A DNA stretch of 39,007 nt from a virus, in IMG/VR virus record IMGVR_UViG_3300032296_001852, positions 1 through 39,007 of that record, one strand, 5' to 3'. Positions within the stretch are counted from its first letter, which is position 1. The number at the start of each line of letters is the position of its first letter. A model generated the notes under the pieces. It was not told the origin of the DNA, did not search any database, and saw only the letters and a list, made by a program, of their open reading frames with translations. The position numbers were made by a program, and so were the translations under genes. Of the stretch, positions 34,526 to 39,007 are shown piece by piece.

Positions 34526-36754
34526 ATGATTCTGTTCAAATCGGATTGGAATGATTATCCTACCGCGATGATTCACCGTAATACACGGAATAAATCATTC
34601 GTACGGATAGCCCAACTGTATAAACACATGGGGATCAAGAACCATTTGTTCCCTCTGGCTTTAATTAACCCTGAGTTAGAATTCGTTGATCCTCATGATG
34701 AGGACTTAAGCGATGAGATGAAGGGTAAGATCATTTTGGAATGTAAGATCAATCCCTGGTACTTCTTCCGAGAAGTTGCACGAGCACCTGTGAAGGGTTC
34801 TCGTACTGGCTCACCCATTCGAGCTAACCGAGGCAACATGGCGTTGTGGTGGAGTTTCTTTAACCACATCTACATCTTCTTAATTCAACCTCGTCAGACT
34901 GGCAAGTCCATGAGTACTGACGCGTTGATGGAATACCTGCTGCTGATTCAGTGCATGAACACCACGATCAGCTTAACCACCGCTTACAACAAACTGCGTG
35001 TGGAAAACGTGGCCCGTATTCGAAACATGATGGGTTTACTCCCGCCATGGATGTACTTGAAGGGACCGAAGGATCGTGAAAACTTAGAAGAGATCACCGT
35101 GACTCTTCTGAAGAACCACTACATCACCTCGGTGGCACAAGCATCTGAGAAAGATGCGCACAACTCTGGTCGTGGTTTAACGCAAGCTATTGCGCAGTTC
35201 GATGAATCCCCATTCCAGACGCACATTGAAACTGCTATGAAGGCAGCTATTCCTGCTATGGGTGCGGCAATTGACTCGGCACGTGAAAACGGTACTCCCT
35301 ATGGGATTATCCACACGACAACGGCTGGTAAGAAGGATGACCGGGATGGTAAGTACATCTACTCCTTGCTGGAGAAGTCGGCACCTTGGTCTGAGCACTT
35401 CTTCGATGCTCCGAATGAAAAGGAACTGGAAGTCTTGGTGCGTGCTAACAGCCGTGGTAACGTCTTCCGTATTAACGCTACCTTTAGCCATCGTCAGTTA
35501 GGCTTTAGTGATGAATGGCTGGCAGAAAAGTTAGAGCGAGCTGACCAGGAAGGTGAATCGGCTGACCGAGATTACTTCAACATCTGGACATCTGGTAGTG
35601 AAACACTGCCGTTCAGTATTGAGATTGCTGAAGCGATTCGTCGTAGTCAACGTGATGTGGAATTCCCTGATATCAGTAAGGAAGGCTACATCCTGCGCTG
35701 GTACATCCCTGAGTCTCAAGTGGAACAACGCATGAAGAGTAGTAAGTTCTTCATCGGTATGGACCCATCTGACGCAGGTGGTAACGATGATATCTCCTTT
35801 GTGCTGGTAGACATCTACACAGGTGATGTGGTCGCAGCTGGTACGTACAACACGATTAACCTAAACAAGTTCACCACTTGGGTAGGTAACTTCATGATCA
35901 AGTACGAGAACACGATCTTCTGCCCTGAAAACCGTAGTCAAGGTCAGAGCATCATCGATGGTATCTTAGCGATGTTTAGTGCTGCAGGTATTGATCCGTT
36001 TAAACGTATCTTTAACTGGGTGGTGAACAATCAACAAGAATACCCTGATCGGTTCCAAGAGATTAAGTCCACACCACCGTTCCGTCGTACGGACAGCTTC
36101 TATGCACACTACAAGAAGCAGTTTGGCTTTGCGACATCGGGTAGTGGTACGACTTCTCGTACTGAACTGTACGGCACTACCTTACGTCGGGCATTGACAT
36201 TGACTTGCACCAAGATTCATGACCGCATGTTAATCGAACAGTTCTTAGGCTTAGTGACTAAGAACGGTCGTATTGACCACGCTGACGGTAGTCACGATGA
36301 CATGGTCATTGGCTGGTTGATGTGTATGTACGTATTGATCCACGGTAAGAACTTGGGTTACTACGGCATTGACACTAACCGTATCTTGTCGCAAGCCAAG
36401 GAAGTCAAAGAGATGTCTCCGATGGATCACATCCAGCAAATCGAGCAACAACAACATCGCAACCGCATGGCTGAATTAGAAGACCTGTTGGTCAGGGAAG
36501 CTGATGAATTCATGGCGATGAAGTGGGAACAAGAGCTACGCATGATCTCCAGGAAGATTGAATGGGGAGATGATGAGTTCCATTCGATTGAGCAGATGTT
36601 GCTTAACATCAAGGAGAAGAAGAAAAAGTCCAGTGCAAGTCGACGGCTGGAGAGGAACGTGATTGATAATCGTGGTACGGGCTACAATCCGTACGCTATT
36701 GTCCAGAACGGTTTCGGTAGTGTAGTTTCCCACGGAAACTATCGTCGGTATTAA
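34526..36754 (+). CDS. terL: Terminase large subunit
   Basis: The product has 742 residues. The ATPase domain shows a Walker A-type loop QPRQTGKS (about residues 121-128) and a Walker B pair Asp226-Glu227 in AQFDES. The C-terminal nuclease domain has the RNase H-like metal ligands: Asp413 in GMDPSDAGGNDD, Glu468 in CPENRS, and His590-Asp591-Asp592 in GSHDDM. This is the DNA-packaging motor that cuts concatemers and pumps DNA into the prohead. It is larger than lambda-type TerL (about 640 residues) but fits T4/phiKZ-type enzymes. The start ATG at 34526 has AAGGAA upstream. The last 80 residues are Glu/Gln-rich, helical and then basic, a tail not needed for the core folds. No intein or intron is visible. 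Confidence 0.92.
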   Translation: MILFKSDWNDYPTAMIHRNTRNKSFVRIAQLYKHMGIKNHLFPLALINPELEFVDPHDEDLSDEMKGKIILECKINPWYFFREVARAPVKGSRTGSPIRANRGNMALWWSFFNHIYIFLIQPRQTGKSMSTDALMEYLLLIQCMNTTISLTTAYNKLRVENVARIRNMMGLLPPWMYLKGPKDRENLEEITVTLLKNHYITSVAQASEKDAHNSGRGLTQAIAQFDESPFQTHIETAMKAAIPAMGAAIDSARENGTPYGIIHTTTAGKKDDRDGKYIYSLLEKSAPWSEHFFDAPNEKELEVLVRANSRGNVFRINATFSHRQLGFSDEWLAEKLERADQEGESADRDYFNIWTSGSETLPFSIEIAEAIRRSQRDVEFPDISKEGYILRWYIPESQVEQRMKSSKFFIGMDPSDAGGNDDISFVLVDIYTGDVVAAGTYNTINLNKFTTWVGNFMIKYENTIFCPENRSQGQSIIDGILAMFSAAGIDPFKRIFNWVVNNQQEYPDRFQEIKSTPPFRRTDSFYAHYKKQFGFATSGSGTTSRTELYGTTLRRALTLTCTKIHDRMLIEQFLGLVTKNGRIDHADGSHDDMVIGWLMCMYVLIHGKNLGYYGIDTNRILSQAKEVKEMSPMDHIQQIEQQQHRNRMAELEDLLVREADEFMAMKWEQELRMISRKIEWGDDEFHSIEQMLLNIKEKKKKSSASRRLERNVIDNRGTGYNPYAIVQNGFGSVVSHGNYRRY

Positions 36755-36759
36755 TGACG

Positions 36760-36796
36760 GTCATAAAGCCCCACCCTTTCGGGTGGGGTCTATGAC
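36760..36796. terminator. Bidirectional terminator between terminase and leftward genes
   Basis: The stem CCCCACCC (36769-36776) / GGGTGGGG (36781-36788) with loop TTTC lies between convergent genes. The + strand tail is CTATGAC (36790-36796). The - strand tail is TTATGAC (36766-36760). Both exit directions therefore carry the same element. Confidence 0.85.
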
Positions 36797-36801
36797 GTCT
36801 G

Positions 36802-37218
36802 TCATGAAAGACTACCTAGTTGCAGATTCTCTAAGCGCGTGATGAGTACATCCAAGTATTCCTTAATCGCCTCTGACCTGGAGATACTGCTAGACCAGAT
36901 AAACCGTTGACGTTGGTAAGGAACACATACATCGAACTCGCAGACTTCGCGTAGAGCCGTTGGAGCATCGGGACTGACAACACCATACAACCGATAACTA
37001 ATCACATCCTCTGTTGGAATGAACCACTTGTCGTACTTCCGACGATTGTGTTCCAGTTTACAAAAGATACGGATTTCATAACCTGACACGGAGTAAGCGG
37101 TTAGATCTTCTTCTAGGCTTGGCTTAGAATGTACTCTTTGCAGAGTAGCATGTCCTTTAAGACTACCAAGATAGCTTAGGATCCAACTGGCGATCCGTTG
37201 ATACAAACCAGCTATCAT
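36802..37218 (-). CDS. Hypothetical protein (138 residues)
   Basis: The start ATG at 37218 is preceded by AGGTGAG. The N-terminal 20 residues form an amphipathic or weakly hydrophobic helix, followed by a beta-rich core with Tyr, Arg and Trp and a C-terminal helix. It has three cysteines in no obvious metal motif. No family is recognised. It is the second gene of a leftward pair and ends just before the convergent terminator. Confidence 0.65.
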   Translation of the reverse strand: MIAGLYQRIASWILSYLGSLKGHATLQRVHSKPSLEEDLTAYSVSGYEIRIFCKLEHNRRKYDKWFIPTEDVISYRLYGVVSPDAPTALREVCEFDVCVPYQRQRFIWSSSISRSEAIKEYLDVLITRLENLQLGSLS

Positions 37219-37260
37219 GATAACTCACCTATGAAAATGATCTCATGATTAGAATGGTTG

Positions 37261-38499
37261 TTACGAGGAATAGTACCTCATCGTGTAGGACCGCAGCACG
37301 ATGTACAGTAACACACCTGTACGAATAGCAGCAATAACGCTAGAGTTTTTGATGTTCGTAGCTTTCCTTACAAGTAGTTCAGTGTCTTCGCGAAGCTTGG
37401 ACAACCCCACGTCAGTACTGCGGCTACTCATGTAACCACCCTTAAGAGTCGTCAACATTGAAGTATAGTCAGTCTTGCTGTGGATAGCCTCCCTATGTTT
37501 GGACAGATACTCAATGGAGTGCACAATTGTTTCTAAGAGCACCCTATCGATAATCTCAGCCCCACGCTGACGGTAGTTATTGCTCATCCATTCTAATGTT
37601 TCCTCAAAACCATGTTGCGGCATGGTATTGGAGATATTAGTGATGATTTTCACCAACTCGACACGGATGAAAGAGTTACGATCAGAGATGACGCCGGAGA
37701 TGTACCGGTAGTATTCTCCAGCCGATTTCTTTTTGTCCTTTAAGATCTGTTCACCGTCATGTTCTACGATGAGAGAGGTGGCGATGATCCGGTTGCCGGA
37801 ATCACGTACACGGAGATACTCGCTGTACATGAGGCGCAGCATAGCTCGTATGCGACCTTGGACGTCGTTTAACATCTCGACGATCTTACGGTCGTCGCCA
37901 CCTGTCTGCACCACTTTCCAGTGAATGCTTTGGGAACTGATAATCTCCCTTGCCCGATAAAGGAACAGAGCATGCCAGTTACCCGTCTTCTTGATGAGGA
38001 ACTTACCGGACAGGGTGCTGTTCATGGCCTCCGCAATCGATCTTTGACCAGGGTACTTGAAGTACCGGTAATAGCGACTGGTAAAGAACTTGTATTGCAG
38101 GATCTGCATGACCGCGATCATCCCTGCTTCTTTTTGTTGTGGGTGAAGATCCTTAGAAGTAAAGATCTTGTTAACCAGCCAAACGCATGACAAGTTAAAT
38201 GTGTCCGAAGACACCACCCAGTCTTTATTGACCGTAGGCAACGCGAGCAAGCGCTCAGTCAGGTAGACCTCATCATTATCGATGATCTCGTTAAACCAGC
38301 GGTCACGTTCATTGTCTGTCCAACGCACGACGTTCACACCAAAGAGGTTTCCCCCAAAGAATGCAATGTGTTCGTCGTTCTTGTTGACAAACTGTTGTTC
38401 AAAGAGTGTGATGTCTTTGATAAGTTTGGGACCAATTACTAGATCAGCACAGACTTCATCAAACACACCCTTGACTGATAAATCTAGTCGTTGGTCCAT
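37261..38499 (-). CDS. Hypothetical protein with C-terminal hydrophobic helix (412 residues)
   Basis: The start ATG at 38499 has GAGG upstream. Most of the chain is helical and charged, with Lys/Arg/Glu and many Ile and Leu. The last 27 residues contain a hydrophobic segment (AIRTGVLLYIVL, about 390-401) followed by a short Tyr/Arg tail, as in tail-anchored membrane proteins. No catalytic motif is evident. It is transcribed leftward from the divergent region at 38.5 kb and is followed by the 138-residue gene. Function unknown. Membrane association is an inference from the C-terminus alone. Confidence 0.65.
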   Translation of the reverse strand: MDQRLDLSVKGVFDEVCADLVIGPKLIKDITLFEQQFVNKNDEHIAFFGGNLFGVNVVRWTDNERDRWFNEIIDNDEVYLTERLLALPTVNKDWVVSSDTFNLSCVWLVNKIFTSKDLHPQQKEAGMIAVMQILQYKFFTSRYYRYFKYPGQRSIAEAMNSTLSGKFLIKKTGNWHALFLYRAREIISSQSIHWKVVQTGGDDRKIVEMLNDVQGRIRAMLRLMYSEYLRVRDSGNRIIATSLIVEHDGEQILKDKKKSAGEYYRYISGVISDRNSFIRVELVKIITNISNTMPQHGFEETLEWMSNNYRQRGAEIIDRVLLETIVHSIEYLSKHREAIHSKTDYTSMLTTLKGGYMSSRSTDVGLSKLREDTELLVRKATNIKNSSVIAAIRTGVLLYIVLRSYTMRYYSS

Positions 38500-38661
38500 T
38501 GGAAAACCTCATGGCATTGGGTCTATAACACATGATTTGCTTTTTATGTTGTGTATTGACAAAGAAATACTTGCCTGTTAGCAATACTGCAACATTTCTA
38601 TTTTGACAATACAAAACCTCACCTAACCTATTTGCACTTATTTAATCTCAGGGGATTAATC
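38500..38661. promoter_or_regulatory. Divergent AT-rich control region
   Basis: The interval lies between divergent genes and is AT-rich. It contains two TTGACA boxes on the + strand (38556-38561 and 38603-38608), but neither has a good TATAAT partner at 16-18 bases. The sequences TGTATTGACAA (38552-38562) and TTGACAATACA (38603-38613) are reverse complements with one mismatch, suggesting an operator-like or paired promoter element. The ribosome-binding site for the GTG at 38662 is AGGGG. Confidence 0.4.
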
Positions 38662-38967
38662 GTGTCGTTTCCTTTAATACAGAAGCTTGATAAGCTAAAA
38701 GCCATGATGGCAGAAGGGTCTACTTCTTCGTCATGCGATTTAGTCAATGATCCCAAAGTCATGCTCAAGATGAATGATAACATGCTTGACTTGTTGGAAG
38801 AGATCGTTGATGCTGCAGGCAACGAGTTTGGCCACAACGTACCCAGTCCTCGCATTGCCGATACCATGGCTTCGCGTGGTTATCCAGTACGCTTAAAAAC
38901 ATCAGAAAATGTGGCTGGACGTATCCCTACTATTTTCACTCCCATGGGGATGATTAGCTACCGCTAA
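38662..38967 (+). CDS. Hypothetical protein (101 residues)
   Basis: The start is the GTG at 38662, placed after an AGGGG site. A TTG at 38632 is in frame but has no site. The product begins with a helix rich in Lys, Leu and Met, has a Ser-rich linker, then an acidic helix, and ends with a Pro/Gly-containing region with several Met. It has one cysteine. No family is recognised. A perfect terminator follows the stop, so this looks like a single-gene unit. Confidence 0.65.
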   Translation: MSFPLIQKLDKLKAMMAEGSTSSSCDLVNDPKVMLKMNDNMLDLLEEIVDAAGNEFGHNVPSPRIADTMASRGYPVRLKTSENVAGRIPTIFTPMGMISYR

Positions 38968-38974
38968 GGGCATA

Positions 38975-39007
38975 GGTAGGAGGGATCACCCTCCTACCAT
39001 TTATGCT
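38975..39007 (+). terminator. Terminator after the 101-residue protein gene
   Basis: A 10-bp stem GGTAGGAGGG (38975-38984) / CCCTCCTACC (38989-38998) with a 4-base loop is followed by ATTTATGCT, which runs to the window end and again contains the TATG tail. Confidence 0.8.

Noticed and set aside
38556-38631. Host sigma-70 promoters from the two TTGACA boxes
   Set aside because: Neither has a TATAAT-like element at 16-18 bases (best about 3 of 6 matches), so they were not called as promoters, only noted within the control region.
1-39007. tRNA genes
   Set aside because: All gaps are short (under about 200 bases) and I saw no cloverleaf or GTTCGANNC T-arm in them. A tRNA scan would settle it.

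Overview
The window is a stretch of a large tailed-phage genome (a jumbo myovirus), not a bacterial chromosome. It holds a contractile-tail sheath and tube, a tape measure carrying a lytic transglycosylase domain, a T4-type large terminase, a T4 gp21-type prohead protease, and subunits of a multisubunit RNA polymerase encoded beside the tape measure. That combination and order is, from memory, the one found in phiKZ-like phages (relatives of phiKZ, SPN3US and the Erwinia jumbo phages). The host is probably a Gram-negative proteobacterium, but the sequence does not say which. No tRNA, CRISPR array, insertion sequence or integrase was seen. Coding density is high and no gap between genes exceeds about 200 bases.

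Layout. (1) 1-9.75 kb: a 5'-truncated structural gene on +, then two large leftward genes, a glycine-rich structural protein and the 2140-residue tape measure. (2) 9.8-19.4 kb: a rightward block starting divergently from the tape measure. It has an RNAP beta'-like N-terminal subunit, an overlapping 1485-residue beta-like subunit, a 65-residue ORF, proteins of 494 and 241 residues, a 74-residue protein with an internal duplication, and the prohead protease. This looks like the virion RNAP / capsid maturation module. (3) 19.6-26.0 kb: twelve small to medium rightward genes, mostly unrecognisable, including a DUF488-like protein and a zinc-ribbon protein. This is the accessory part of the window. 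(4) 26.0-36.75 kb: the tail tube and sheath (leftward), three structural-type genes (rightward) and the terminase. (5) 36.8-39 kb: two leftward unknowns and one rightward unknown.

How the genes work together. The tape measure fixes tail length and probably carries a peptidoglycan-cutting domain into the cell. Sheath and tube form the contractile tail. The terminase packages DNA and the protease matures the head. By analogy with phiKZ, the RNAP subunits would be packaged and transcribe early genes after injection. The C-terminal half of beta' (bridge helix, trigger loop) is not in the window and must be encoded elsewhere if the enzyme is active.

The most striking non-coding pattern is a recurrent hairpin followed directly by (T/C)TATG(A/C)(C/T) instead of a uridine tract. 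It occurs at the ends of most transcription units, and on both strands at convergent junctions. It looks like a phage-specific terminator or 3'-end signal.
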